A DNA stretch of 64,000 bases from Paraburkholderia sp. C35 (lineage in GTDB: Bacteria; Pseudomonadota; Gammaproteobacteria; Burkholderiales; Burkholderiaceae). The DNA is taken from contig NZ_QBUY01000006.1 of NCBI RefSeq assembly GCF_003121405.1, positions 150,396 through 214,395 on the forward strand, in the 5' to 3' direction. This document shows, one piece after another, positions 8,679-16,560 of the stretch (position 1 is its first letter; each line of letters starts with the position of its first letter). The translations under genes and the position numbers were made by a program. Under the pieces are notes generated by a model. It was given only the letters and a program-made list of their open reading frames with translations, was not told the DNA's origin and made no database searches.

Positions 8679-9743
8679 TCAAAGTACCCGCATATCCGAT
8701 TCGATCTCGACTGCTGAACCGGTTCGTGCAGCGAGCACGATTGCCTCGGTCACGCGCAGATTCTGTAACCCGTCGCGTGCCGTGACGATGGGTTTCGCCT
8801 CGCCTCGCACTACCTGACCGAAGTGCTCCATCTGATGCATGAGCGGATCGTCACGCGTCACATCGGCGACGCTCACATCGAAAGGCTTCCACCACGAACG
8901 GTCTTCTGCTTTCGCATAGGTCTTTATCCGCATGGTCGGAATGGCAAGCGATCCGAATGTGCCAGCAATCGTGTAGCAGTCTTCGTCCGCATAAGAGGGA
9001 TACGCCTTGTTCTCTCCCGATGTCTGCTCCCAGCTTCTTGCACTGGCCGCCGTATCGGACAGAAGGAAAGTGCCAAGTGCGCCGCTTTTAAATCGCAGGC
9101 TGATCGCCACCGTGTCCTCGACGCGAAAGCCTCGCGTCGCATTCGACGAAAAGGCTTGCACCGCTATGACGTCGCCACACAGCATGCGAAGGTTGTGTAC
9201 TTCATGAATCATATTGAGCAGGATCGGTCCGGCTCCGGGTTCTTTACGCCAAGGCGCTTCTACATAGTAATGATCGGGTTTGAAGAACATCGCGCTGCCC
9301 ATGACGCCAACAATTGCGCCGATGCGGCCTTCGTCGATCAGCGCTTTTGCGCGAGCCATGATCGGACTGTGAGCGCGGTGATGGCCAATCAGTATCTTCG
9401 CGTCGAGTTCGTCGGCCATGGCGACGAGTCTTTCTGCTTCCTCGACTGTCGGCGCAACCGGCTTTTCGAGCAAAACAGGCACGCCCGACTGCATGCATTG
9501 GATCGCATGCTCGACGTGCAACTGGTTAGGCGTGGCAAGCACGACGCCATCCGGGCGTTCGCTCGCGAATAGCTCATCGAGCGAACGGAAATGCGGCACC
9601 CGAGCCTCCGCTGCGATCCCGGCAGCCACTTCCGACGGATCCACTACCGCGGCCAGCTCACAACTCGAACTGGCCTGAACCACGCGGATATGCTCTCTTC
9701 CAATGTATCCGGCACCCGCCACTGCAATACGTGTCTTGCTCAA
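8679..9743 (-). CDS. Gfo/Idh/MocA-family NAD(P)-dependent oxidoreductase
   Basis: A 354-residue oxidoreductase. The Rossmann fold opens with RIAVAGAGYIGREH (dinucleotide motif about residues 10-15). The family EKP motif with the active-site Lys is in VPVLLEKPVAPT, and a GFO_IDH_MocA C-terminal alpha/beta domain follows. Members oxidise sugars, inositols and related polyols such as quinate-like cyclitols. It sits 50 bp downstream of the shikimate-dehydrogenase-like gene and just before the AroQ-like gene, so a cyclitol or sugar-acid substrate feeding the dehydroquinate/dehydroshikimate branch is plausible. The specific substrate is unknown. Confidence 0.85.
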   Translation of the reverse strand: MSKTRIAVAGAGYIGREHIRVVQASSSCELAAVVDPSEVAAGIAAEARVPHFRSLDELFASERPDGVVLATPNQLHVEHAIQCMQSGVPVLLEKPVAPTVEEAERLVAMADELDAKILIGHHRAHSPIMARAKALIDEGRIGAIVGVMGSAMFFKPDHYYVEAPWRKEPGAGPILLNMIHEVHNLRMLCGDVIAVQAFSSNATRGFRVEDTVAISLRFKSGALGTFLLSDTAASARSWEQTSGENKAYPSYADEDCYTIAGTFGSLAIPTMRIKTYAKAEDRSWWKPFDVSVADVTRDDPLMHQMEHFGQVVRGEAKPIVTARDGLQNLRVTEAIVLAARTGSAVEIESDMRVL

Positions 9744-9793
9744 TTGAACTCTCCGATAACATCAAATGCGTAGTCGATATGTGTGCGTAGACT

Positions 9794-10627
9794 TCAATCG
9801 AGCGGAACCGTCAGACGGTCGATGACAGCACGCGTCTGCGGCCGCACGCCTCGCCACCACGCAAACGCCTCGGCCGCCTGCTCGACCAGCATGCCGACAC
9901 CGTCGGCGATGACCGGCACGCCCGCAACGCGCGCAAGCCGCAGAAACGGCGTGAGCCGCTTTCCGTACGCAAGCTCGTACGCGGCACCCGTGGTGCTGAA
10001 CACAGTCGATGGAACGGGCGGCAGGTCGCCTGTCAGACTCGCCGAGGTGGCGTTCACGACGAGGTCGAATTGCCCCATCTTCTCCAGTTCAGCGTAACCG
10101 CATGCCACCAGAGAAACGTCCGCAGCGACCTCGTTCACCAGCGCTTTGACTTTCGATACATCCCGGTTCGCAAGCACCAGTTCACGCGGGCCTGCCGCGA
10201 TGAACGGCAGCAACGCCCCGCGCACGGCGCCACCGGACCCGAGCATGAGCACACGCTTGCCGGCCATCGGCTGAGCGAGGTTCACTTCGATATCGCGCAC
10301 CAGACCGACGCCGTCGAAGTTCTCTGCAATGATCCGGCCGTGTTCGAACTTCATCGCGTTCACGGCGCCTGCGAGCCTTGCCCGCTCGCTGCATTCATCG
10401 GCCATCGAAAACGCCTGCAGCTTGAAGGGCGCAGTGACGTTCATGCCCTTGCCGCCCGCATCGATGAACGCTCGCACCGCTTCAGCAAAACCTTCTGGTG
10501 GCTGCGTCGGCCCCTCGATAGCGACATACGACATGTCCTGACCGCTCGCCTCTGCAAAGAGGCCGTGAATCAAAGGAGATTTGGTGTGTCCGATCGGATT
10601 GCCGATCACCGCGTATTGATCTGCCAT
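9794..10627 (-). CDS. Shikimate dehydrogenase-like protein (AroE/YdiB family)
   Basis: A 277-residue protein of the shikimate/quinate dehydrogenase family. The substrate-binding domain has GHTKSPLIH, catalytic Lys69 in MNVTAPFK, GAVNAM, and catalytic Asp105 in NFDGVG. The NAD(P)-binding motif is GSGGAVRG at 130-137. The second ligand of the usual S-x-S motif is Thr15. The ATG at 10627 overlaps the CoA-transferase stop by one base (TGATG), showing coupling and deciding the start. Because it lies in a CoA-transferase/MaoC operon, a catabolic dehydrogenase acting on shikimate, quinate or a related hydroxylated ring acid is more likely than the biosynthetic AroE. Confidence 0.87.
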   Translation of the reverse strand: MADQYAVIGNPIGHTKSPLIHGLFAEASGQDMSYVAIEGPTQPPEGFAEAVRAFIDAGGKGMNVTAPFKLQAFSMADECSERARLAGAVNAMKFEHGRIIAENFDGVGLVRDIEVNLAQPMAGKRVLMLGSGGAVRGALLPFIAAGPRELVLANRDVSKVKALVNEVAADVSLVACGYAELEKMGQFDLVVNATSASLTGDLPPVPSTVFSTTGAAYELAYGKRLTPFLRLARVAGVPVIADGVGMLVEQAAEAFAWWRGVRPQTRAVIDRLTVPLD

Positions 10628-11847
10628 CACAGTCTCTCCTTCGAATACAGCACGCCCGCCGTCTGCATCGCATCGATCTCGGCGGCACTGAAGCCTAACG
10701 ACTGCGCCACTTCTGCGTTGTGCTGACCGAGATCCGGTCCAACCTCTCGAATCGACGTATCGCAACCGGAGAAACGAAACGGAAGATTGGGCAGGCGCAG
10801 CTTGCCGAAACGTGGATGGTCCTGCTCGATCACCATGCCGCGCGCGATGATTTGCGGATCAGCCACGACCTCGTCGATGCGCTGAACCTTGGCGCAAGGG
10901 ACATCGACGCTATCGAGCAGCGCGAGCACCTCGGCGACCGGTCTTGCCGCCACCCACGGCTTCACGACAGACAGAATGGCTTCACGGTTGGCGTTGCGGC
11001 CGTTCAGGGTGTGAAATCTTGCATCCGCGCCGAAGCCCACAGGACCGCCGTGCTGCTCCAGCAACGCGGCAAAGCGCTTCCACGAATCATCGACCTGTGC
11101 AGCGATGACGAGATCGCCGTCGGCGGCACGGAACACGCCATACAGCGTCGAGGTAGGCATATCGTGGCCGGTCTGTTCGGGCAACACGCCTTGCATCGTG
11201 TAGCACTGCACGGCGTACTCATGCATCGATACGAGCGTGTCGTACAACGCCATGTCGATATGCTGACCCCGTCCGCTTTTCACGCGTCCAAGCAACGCGG
11301 CATTGATCGCCGCGACTGCGTGAATGCCCGTGTACATGTCGCCGAGCGAAATGCGCATCAGCGGCGGCGGCTCACCGGGATTGCCGATCATCTGCATGAT
11401 GCCGCTCTTCGCCTCGGCGATCAGGCCGAAACCCGCGCGATGTGCGTCGGGGCCCGTGTGCCCGTATGCCGAGATCGAGCAATACACCAGACCGGGATTA
11501 CGCTCCGACAGCGCCGCGTAGCCGAGGCCCAGCTTGTCGAGCGCGCCGGGCCGGTAGTTTTCGATAAACACGTCGGCCGAATCGCACAGGCGGCGCATGA
11601 ACTCCTTGCCGCGCGGATCTTTCATGTCGACGCTGACGCCGCGCTTGCCCATGTTCAGTTGCAGGAAGTACGCGCTTTGCTGGTCGTCGAGCACGGTGGC
11701 GTGCTGCCGCCCGGCGTCGCCGCTGCCGGGACGCTCGACCTTGATGACTTCGGCTCCGAGCGCAGCGAGACAACGTCCAACATAGGGGCCGGCGAGAAAG
11801 TGGCTGTAGTCGACTACGCGGATACCTTCGAGAGGACGGGCTTGCAT
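10627..11847 (-). CDS. CaiB/BaiF family CoA-transferase
   Basis: A 406-residue class III CoA-transferase. The N-terminal LEGIRVVDYSHFLAGPYVG and GAEVIKVERPGSGD are diagnostic. FIENYRPGALDKLGL and YCSISAYGHTGP follow, and the catalytic Asp lies in MRISLGDMYTG. Such enzymes move CoA between carboxylic acids through a covalent acyl-Asp intermediate, activating an acid for further breakdown. Both ends are coupled: the start overlaps the MaoC stop as TGATG and the stop overlaps the shikimate-dehydrogenase-like start in the same way. The acid activated is probably the pathway intermediate on which the neighbouring MaoC hydratase acts. Confidence 0.9.
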   Translation of the reverse strand: MQARPLEGIRVVDYSHFLAGPYVGRCLAALGAEVIKVERPGSGDAGRQHATVLDDQQSAYFLQLNMGKRGVSVDMKDPRGKEFMRRLCDSADVFIENYRPGALDKLGLGYAALSERNPGLVYCSISAYGHTGPDAHRAGFGLIAEAKSGIMQMIGNPGEPPPLMRISLGDMYTGIHAVAAINAALLGRVKSGRGQHIDMALYDTLVSMHEYAVQCYTMQGVLPEQTGHDMPTSTLYGVFRAADGDLVIAAQVDDSWKRFAALLEQHGGPVGFGADARFHTLNGRNANREAILSVVKPWVAARPVAEVLALLDSVDVPCAKVQRIDEVVADPQIIARGMVIEQDHPRFGKLRLPNLPFRFSGCDTSIREVGPDLGQHNAEVAQSLGFSAAEIDAMQTAGVLYSKERL

Positions 11848-12305
11848 CAGTTCGCTCCCGGACGGCGCGGCACCATCAGACGATGTTCGCCACGCTGGAC
11901 GACCTCGCCGTGCTGATTGATCAACTCCGACGGCAACACGACGATGCCCCAGCCCGGACGACTCTTGCTGGCGCGCATGGCGCCAACGCTGAACTTTACG
12001 TGCAGCACGTCGTTCACCTTGATCGGCAGCAGAAAATCCCATGTCCAGCCGAGCGACATGCCAGGCAGGAAGCGATAATCGCTCTGCGTTTTCAGGCCGT
12101 CCGCAATCGACAAGCCAAACAGGCCATGCGCGACGATCGAACCGAAATGACTGGCGTTGGCGTAGTCCTCGTCGACGTGCACGGGTGTGTGGTCGCCGGT
12201 GAGATCGGCATACGCGAGAATGCGTTCCCGGGTAACGGTATAGGTGGGGCTGACGCACGTATCGCCTTCGTTGGCGTCGTCCCAGTACTTTTCGATCGTG
12301 CTCAT
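11847..12305 (-). CDS. MaoC-like (hot-dog) hydratase/dehydratase
   Basis: A 152-residue MaoC/R-hydratase-type hot-dog protein. The catalytic motif is YADLTGDHTPVHVDEDYA, with the Asp and His of hydratase 2, followed by the central helix HFGSIVAHGLFGLSIADGL. This family adds water to, or removes it from, enoyl-CoA thioesters. It is directly coupled to the CaiB CoA-transferase gene and lies one base from the VOC gene, so it probably hydrates the CoA thioester made by the transferase. Length and domain are normal for the family. Confidence 0.9.
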   Translation of the reverse strand: MSTIEKYWDDANEGDTCVSPTYTVTRERILAYADLTGDHTPVHVDEDYANASHFGSIVAHGLFGLSIADGLKTQSDYRFLPGMSLGWTWDFLLPIKVNDVLHVKFSVGAMRASKSRPGWGIVVLPSELINQHGEVVQRGEHRLMVPRRPGAN

Positions 12306-12306
12306 G

Positions 12307-12699
12307 TCACGCCTCCGCGCGTGGATTGATCGCCAGCGCCTGCGCGACGCACGTGGCAGGTCGGGCCTGAATCAGTTCGATGGCGAGGCCGTCGGGCAGA
12401 CGTATCCAGTTGCGCCCTTGCGGCATGACTGCGACGTCGAACGCCTGCGCAGCGGCCAGCGCGGCTTCGAGGTCTTCGCACATCACGCCGAGATGCGCGA
12501 GCCGCCCTTCGGAGCCTTCATGACGCGGCTCATGGATGAACTGCATGCCGCCAAGCGTCCAGTACTGGCGCGGCGCCTCACGCGTGCCGTCCACTTCACG
12601 CAGGGTCATGCCGAGCACCTGTTCGAAGAAGCGGATGTGCCAGTGAATGTCCTTCACCCAGATCGCAACGTGTTCGAGATAAGCCTTGGAGCCGCTCAT
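12307..12699 (-). CDS. VOC (glyoxalase/bleomycin-resistance) superfamily protein
   Basis: A 130-residue protein with the paired beta-alpha-beta-beta-beta modules of the vicinal oxygen chelate fold: YLEHVAIWVKDIHWHIRFFEQVLGM in the first half and RLAHLGVMCEDLEAALAAAQ in the second. His at LEHVAI and the Glu in LAIELIQ are in the positions of metal ligands. Family members include isomerases, lyases and ring-cleavage dioxygenases. Its start overlaps the stop of the upstream reductase as ATGA and it ends one base before the MaoC gene. In this operon it may be an epimerase or lactonase-like step; the function is unresolved. Confidence 0.82.
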   Translation of the reverse strand: MSGSKAYLEHVAIWVKDIHWHIRFFEQVLGMTLREVDGTREAPRQYWTLGGMQFIHEPRHEGSEGRLAHLGVMCEDLEAALAAAQAFDVAVMPQGRNWIRLPDGLAIELIQARPATCVAQALAINPRAEA

Positions 12700-13646
12700 G
12701 CTGCAACCCCTTGCTTCTGGCGATCGGCCATCGCGCGTTCGATGCCCTTGATGCACGCCACGAGCGTCGCGTTGACCGGCGTCGGAACGCCGAGCTTTGC
12801 GCCCCAGCGAACCACCGCACCGTTGATGAAGTCGATTTCGGTCACGGAGCCTTTTTCGAGGCTCTGCAGCATCGAGGTCCTGAACGCAGGCGAAAGCCCT
12901 TCAGCCGCCAGCACCCACGCCTCTTCCGGCCGCGTCATCGAAAGACGCACGCCGGCCGCTTTCGCCGCTGCCATCGCTTCGCCAATCGCGGCCAGTGCGG
13001 TCTGTCTGAGGATCGCCTCGTCGTAGAGCTGTCCGTAGGTGAGTCCGGTGATGCCCGTCAGCGCGCCCGTCGCGACATTGACGAGCAGCTTGTCCCACAT
13101 GGTGCCGAGTATGTTGTCGCTGACGGAGGTGGTCAGGCCGGAGTGGTTGAAGGCATCGGCAATGGCCTGTACTCGTGGCGTGATTTGACCGTCGAGTTCA
13201 CCGACGATGGTCAGCTTTCCCGTCACGCCGGACTGGATATGACCCGGCCCGCGCAGCACGCCGCCAACGTATGTCTTGCCCGCCAGCACACGCTCACGGC
13301 CTACGATCTCGCTGAGCACGTCCTCGTGGCCCAGACCGTTCTGCAGCGACAAGACGAGCGTATCGGGGCCGACGAGCGCGAGCGCGCTGCGCATGGCTGA
13401 ATCGGTGTGGAACGACTTGACCAGCACGATGACGAGATCCACAGGACCGGCTTCGGCGGCTTGCGTCGTAGCGAGAACCTTGACGCGACGAGAACCGTTG
13501 GCATCGTCGACCTGCAAGCCGTCGCGGCACATGGCGTCGACATGAGCGGCGGAGCGGTCGACCAGCCAGGTCTCGTGTCCGCCTTCAGTGAGCGCGGAGC
13601 CAATGGCACAACCGAGTGCGCCGGCTCCGAGAAATGCGATCTTCAT
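12696..13646 (-). CDS. 2-dehydropantoate 2-reductase-family (PanE-like) oxidoreductase
   Basis: A 316-residue protein of the ketopantoate reductase family. The N-terminal NADP-binding motif is FLGAGALGCAIGSAL, the middle has SLQNGLGHEDVL, and the catalytic Lys is in MWDKLLVNVATGALTGITG. A C-terminal helical domain follows. It is the first gene of the operon and starts about 50 bp downstream of a candidate LysR box. Because of this context it is more likely a catabolic 2-oxo or 2-hydroxy-acid dehydrogenase than a pantothenate biosynthesis enzyme. The ATG at 13646 has GGAGAC within 15 bases upstream. Confidence 0.85.
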   Translation of the reverse strand: MKIAFLGAGALGCAIGSALTEGGHETWLVDRSAAHVDAMCRDGLQVDDANGSRRVKVLATTQAAEAGPVDLVIVLVKSFHTDSAMRSALALVGPDTLVLSLQNGLGHEDVLSEIVGRERVLAGKTYVGGVLRGPGHIQSGVTGKLTIVGELDGQITPRVQAIADAFNHSGLTTSVSDNILGTMWDKLLVNVATGALTGITGLTYGQLYDEAILRQTALAAIGEAMAAAKAAGVRLSMTRPEEAWVLAAEGLSPAFRTSMLQSLEKGSVTEIDFINGAVVRWGAKLGVPTPVNATLVACIKGIERAMADRQKQGVAA

Positions 13647-13700
13647 GGGTGTCTCCGTTGAATGGAGACCAAGATAAAACCCATGCGTTATTACCGCAAT

Positions 13701-13725
13701 GCAATGGAATCAATGACGCCATTGC
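13701..13725. promoter_or_regulatory. Putative LysR box upstream of the catabolic operon
   Basis: The dyad GCAATGG-N11-CCATTGC spans 25 bp and lies 55 bp upstream of the operon's first ATG. Its outer arms match the GCAAT-N15-ATTGC dyad in front of the LysR gene at 7159-7183. A second palindrome, GCAATATTGC, is at 13731-13740, a layout typical of paired recognition and activation sites. The region from 13647 to 13772 also serves as the gap to the upstream ABC transporter gene. Confidence 0.5.
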
Positions 13726-13772
13726 GTTTCGCAATATTGCTTTGCGGAGGAGTTACTACTTTCTTCTTCGCA

Positions 13773-15581
13773 TCAGATAGCGCGTTCGGAACGCGAGCCA
13801 TCCGGCTCCGCGCTTTGCGCGTGCAGTTCGCCGAACTGGAGTGCTGCAAGCTGCGCGTAAAGCGGCGAGCGCTTCAGAAGCTCGGCGTGGCGTCCTTGCG
13901 CAACGATGCGCCCCTGATCCAGCACGATGATCCGGTCCGCCTGCTGCACAGTGGCAAGTCGGTGAGCGATGACGAGCGTCGTGCGATTCAACGCGGCATT
14001 GTCCAGCGCCGTCTGCACGAGGCGTTCGCTGGCCGCATCGAGTGCGCTGGTCGCTTCATCGAGCAGCAGGATAGGCGGGTTCTTCAGAATCGCGCGGGCG
14101 ATCGCCAGGCGTTGACGTTGTCCGCCGGACAGCCGCACGCCGCGCTCGCCCAGAAACGTGTCATAACCTTGCGGCAGTTCGTCGATAAAGCTCGCTGCAG
14201 CCGCCATCTCAGCCGCGCGTTGCACCTCCGCGAACGTGGCATCGGGCATCCCATAGCGGATGTTGTCGAGCACGCTGCCCGAAAAGATCACTGATTCCTG
14301 CAGCACGACGCCAATCGCCTTGCGCAGCGATGCCAGCGAAACCTGATTGGGCGGCACACCGTTGATCAGCACATTGCCGGCCTGCGGATCGTAAAAGCGC
14401 AACAGCAGCTGAAACAGCGTGGTCTTGCCCGCGCCGGAGGGGCCGACCAGCGCGACATGCTCGCCCGGACGCACATCGAGCGAGAAGCCGGCAAGCGCAT
14501 TGATACCGGGACGCGATGGATACGAAAAGCTGACGTTTTCGAACCGGATGCCGTCCCCGTGCGTGGGCAGCGGCACAACCGTTTCCGCCTCGACCACGGG
14601 CGAACGCGCGGCCAGCAATTGCAGCAGCCGCTCCGTCGCACCGGCAGCACGCTGCAGATCGCCCCATACTTCGGCGACTGCGCCCACGGCGCCCGCCGTG
14701 AAGACGGCGTAGAGGATGAACTGCGACAGCTGGCCCGCCGTCATGTGCCCGGCCAGCACCTGCTGGGCACCGAGCCACAGCACGAACACAATGGCTGCGA
14801 ACACGAACACGATCACCACGGCCGTCAGCGATGCGCGGGCGCGGATACGCGTGAGCGCCGTATCGAAGGCAAGTTCCACTGCGCCGCCGAAACGCTTCGC
14901 TTCGTGTTGTTCCTGCGTGTACGACTGCACGGTCGGCATCGCGTTGAGCACTTCGCCCGCCAGCGCGCTTGCGTTCGCAATCTTGTCCTGGCTCGCGCGG
15001 GACAGCCGCCGCACGCGGCGTCCGAAGATCACGATAGGCGCGACCACCACGACCAGCGTCACGATGATGTAACCCGACAGCACCGGGCACGTCGCAACCA
15101 GCATCCCGACGCCGCCGACAGCCAGCAGAAGATTGCGCAGCCCAAGCGAAAGGCTCGTGCCGACCACGGCCTGGATCAGCGTCGTATCGGTGGTGAGCCG
15201 CGACAGCACTTCGCCCGTCTGCGTGGTTTCGAAGAACTGCGGGCTCATCCGCATGACATGGTCGTAGACGGCGCGCCGCAGATCGGCCGTGACGCGTTCC
15301 CCGAGCCACGAAACCCAGTAGAACCGAAGCGCCGTTGCGGCAGCGAGGATCAGGGACACCACGAACAGTGCGATGAAATAGCGATCGATATGCGTCCGGT
15401 CGCCGCTCGCAAAACCGCGATCGATCAGGTATTTGAACGCCACGGGCAACGCCAGCGTCGCGCCCGCCGACGTCAGGAGCGCGAGAAACGCGAGCGCCCA
15501 GCGCTTCGCATAGGGACGCAGGAACGGCAGCAGGGCGAACAGCGGAGCGACGCGTCGCGTGCGCGCGGCGGTATCTGACAT
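13773..15581 (-). CDS. ABC exporter, fused permease/ATPase (MsbA/ABCB type)
   Basis: A 602-residue half-transporter. An N-terminal six-helix transmembrane domain (about residues 20-310, with LERVTADLRR-type coupling segment GERVTADLRRAVYDHVMRM) is followed by an ATPase domain. That domain has Walker A GPSGAGKTT, the Q-loop VLQESVIFSG, the signature LSGGQRQRLAIARA, Walker B PILLLDEATSALD and the H-loop VIAHRL. It probably exports a lipid or hydrophobic compound as a homodimer. The ATG at 15581 is chosen for the normal start before the first helix; an in-frame codon at 15605 adds eight residues. It stands alone, with no periplasmic partner nearby. Confidence 0.9.
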   Translation of the reverse strand: MSDTAARTRRVAPLFALLPFLRPYAKRWALAFLALLTSAGATLALPVAFKYLIDRGFASGDRTHIDRYFIALFVVSLILAAATALRFYWVSWLGERVTADLRRAVYDHVMRMSPQFFETTQTGEVLSRLTTDTTLIQAVVGTSLSLGLRNLLLAVGGVGMLVATCPVLSGYIIVTLVVVVAPIVIFGRRVRRLSRASQDKIANASALAGEVLNAMPTVQSYTQEQHEAKRFGGAVELAFDTALTRIRARASLTAVVIVFVFAAIVFVLWLGAQQVLAGHMTAGQLSQFILYAVFTAGAVGAVAEVWGDLQRAAGATERLLQLLAARSPVVEAETVVPLPTHGDGIRFENVSFSYPSRPGINALAGFSLDVRPGEHVALVGPSGAGKTTLFQLLLRFYDPQAGNVLINGVPPNQVSLASLRKAIGVVLQESVIFSGSVLDNIRYGMPDATFAEVQRAAEMAAAASFIDELPQGYDTFLGERGVRLSGGQRQRLAIARAILKNPPILLLDEATSALDAASERLVQTALDNAALNRTTLVIAHRLATVQQADRIIVLDQGRIVAQGRHAELLKRSPLYAQLAALQFGELHAQSAEPDGSRSERAI

Positions 15582-15684
15582 CGGAGTTTCCAGGTGTGGG
15601 GGCAACAGCCATATTGTGGCAGCCCGCGGGTTCGAACATGTGTCGCGCCGACTGCGACTGTGCGAGGTTGCCTGTTGCGTTCGC

Positions 15685-15909
15685 CTACGCGCCGCGCTGG
15701 CGGCTTCGATCGAGCCGCGCAGCGGCTTCCAGCAGATGCACGCCGGCAGGCGTCAGCATAGGACGGCGCCGGCCACCGGCGCGCGTTTCGACAGCGATAA
15801 GCTGACAATCGAGCAAAGTATCGAGTTCGACACGCGTCGTGTCGAGCTGATCAGGCGCACTGCTTACCAGCATCAGCGTCGCCAGTTCATGTGGACTGAG
15901 CATGATCAT
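15685..15909 (-). CDS. Small conserved-looking hypothetical protein (winged-helix-like)
   Basis: A 74-residue protein beginning MIMLSPHELATLMLVSSAPDQ, with a leucine-rich helix, a DTLLDCQLIAVE segment and MLTPAGVHLLEAAAR at the end. This helix-strand-helix pattern is reminiscent of a small winged-helix domain, but no DNA-binding motif can be asserted. A GAGG ribosome site seven bases before the ATG and tight packing behind the ferredoxin gene (27 bp) support a real gene. It is the last member of the sigma-factor operon. Function unknown. Confidence 0.6.
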   Translation of the reverse strand: MIMLSPHELATLMLVSSAPDQLDTTRVELDTLLDCQLIAVETRAGGRRRPMLTPAGVHLLEAAARLDRSRQRGA

Positions 15910-15936
15910 GGTTGAACCTCGGTGTCGAACGGTGCG

Positions 15937-16233
15937 TCAGCGCATTCTGACCAGCGTGATCGCGTGCTCCGGGCACGCCGACACGCACAGTCCACACGCA
16001 CGGCACGCGTCGGCGCGCGGCGCGTAGGCGACCTTCATGCCGTGCACGCGCAGCTTGAACCGTTGCAGCGGACGGAGCGCCTGATAGTCGGCTGCGTCGA
16101 TGCGGCGAATATCGAATACCTGCTCGGGGCAAACGGCGGCGCAATCGGCCTTGCCTTCGCAGCGGGCGAAGTCGACGCTCGGCACGATCACGCCCGGCGG
16201 CTGCTTGCAGGCAGACGTGGCATCGCGCGTCAT
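15937..16233 (-). CDS. Ferredoxin-like 4Fe-4S protein
   Basis: A 98-residue protein with two iron-sulfur motifs. The second, CRACGLCVSACPEH, is a canonical CxxCxxCxxxCP cluster site. The first, CEGKADCAAVCPEQVF, has a C-x5-C-x3-CP pattern and so lacks one Cys of the standard CxxCxxC run, as in ferredoxins with an altered or 3Fe cluster. It probably carries electrons in the cytoplasm to an unidentified partner. The ATG at 16233 overlaps the upstream membrane-protein stop as ATGA, supporting this start over longer frames. It belongs to the ECF sigma factor operon. Confidence 0.85.
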   Translation of the reverse strand: MTRDATSACKQPPGVIVPSVDFARCEGKADCAAVCPEQVFDIRRIDAADYQALRPLQRFKLRVHGMKVAYAPRADACRACGLCVSACPEHAITLVRMR

Positions 16234-16544
16234 ATGCCTGCTCCCTCGTTGGGGCGCGACGCCGAGGTCGCATCGTTGCGCAGGCGCTCGCGTTCCTGCT
16301 GCGTCATCTGCTGCCAGTGACGCCATTGCCTGGCTTTGTAGCAACCGCCATGTCCGCGAAACCCGCCAAACAGAATCCGGCAGAGCACCAGCAGACCGAT
16401 CGCGCGCGGATAGTCGATGACATGCGCATCGACGACGAGCGTCGGGATGATCCAGTTCCACAGTCTCATGACGATCCAGCCCAGCAGCGCGATGATGATC
16501 AACAGCAATAGCGCCTTGGCGAAAAATTTGCGGCGAAACCTCAT
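16230..16544 (-). CDS. Small membrane protein of an ECF sigma operon
   Basis: A 104-residue protein with two predicted transmembrane helices (ALLLLIIIALLGWIV near residues 10-25 and AIGLLVLCRILFGGF near 48-62). A charged tail with HWQQMTQQERERLR follows. The combination LWNWIIP, GLLVLCRILFGGF and a Trp/Glu/Arg-rich tail recalls small proteins often encoded beside ECF sigma factors, which may serve as membrane anchors or anti-sigma-like sensors; no zinc anti-sigma motif is visible. A strong AAGGAG site precedes the ATG. It lies 16 bp downstream of the sigma gene and overlaps the ferredoxin gene by four bases. Confidence 0.8.
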   Translation of the reverse strand: MRFRRKFFAKALLLLIIIALLGWIVMRLWNWIIPTLVVDAHVIDYPRAIGLLVLCRILFGGFRGHGGCYKARQWRHWQQMTQQERERLRNDATSASRPNEGAGI

Positions 16545-16560
16545 GTGATTCTCCTTTGAT

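Noticed and set aside
9794..10627. Housekeeping AroE of the aromatic pathway
   Set aside because: The overlaps with CoA-transferase and other catabolic genes make a pathway-specific paralogue more likely than the biosynthetic enzyme.
12696..13646. PanE for pantothenate synthesis
   Set aside because: It leads a catabolic operon under an apparent LysR box, not a pantothenate gene group; only the family is asserted.
14209..15639. Open frame of 476 codons on the minus strand in a second frame
   Set aside because: It shares the ABC transporter region but in another frame; the ABC frame has all ATPase motifs and this one has none.
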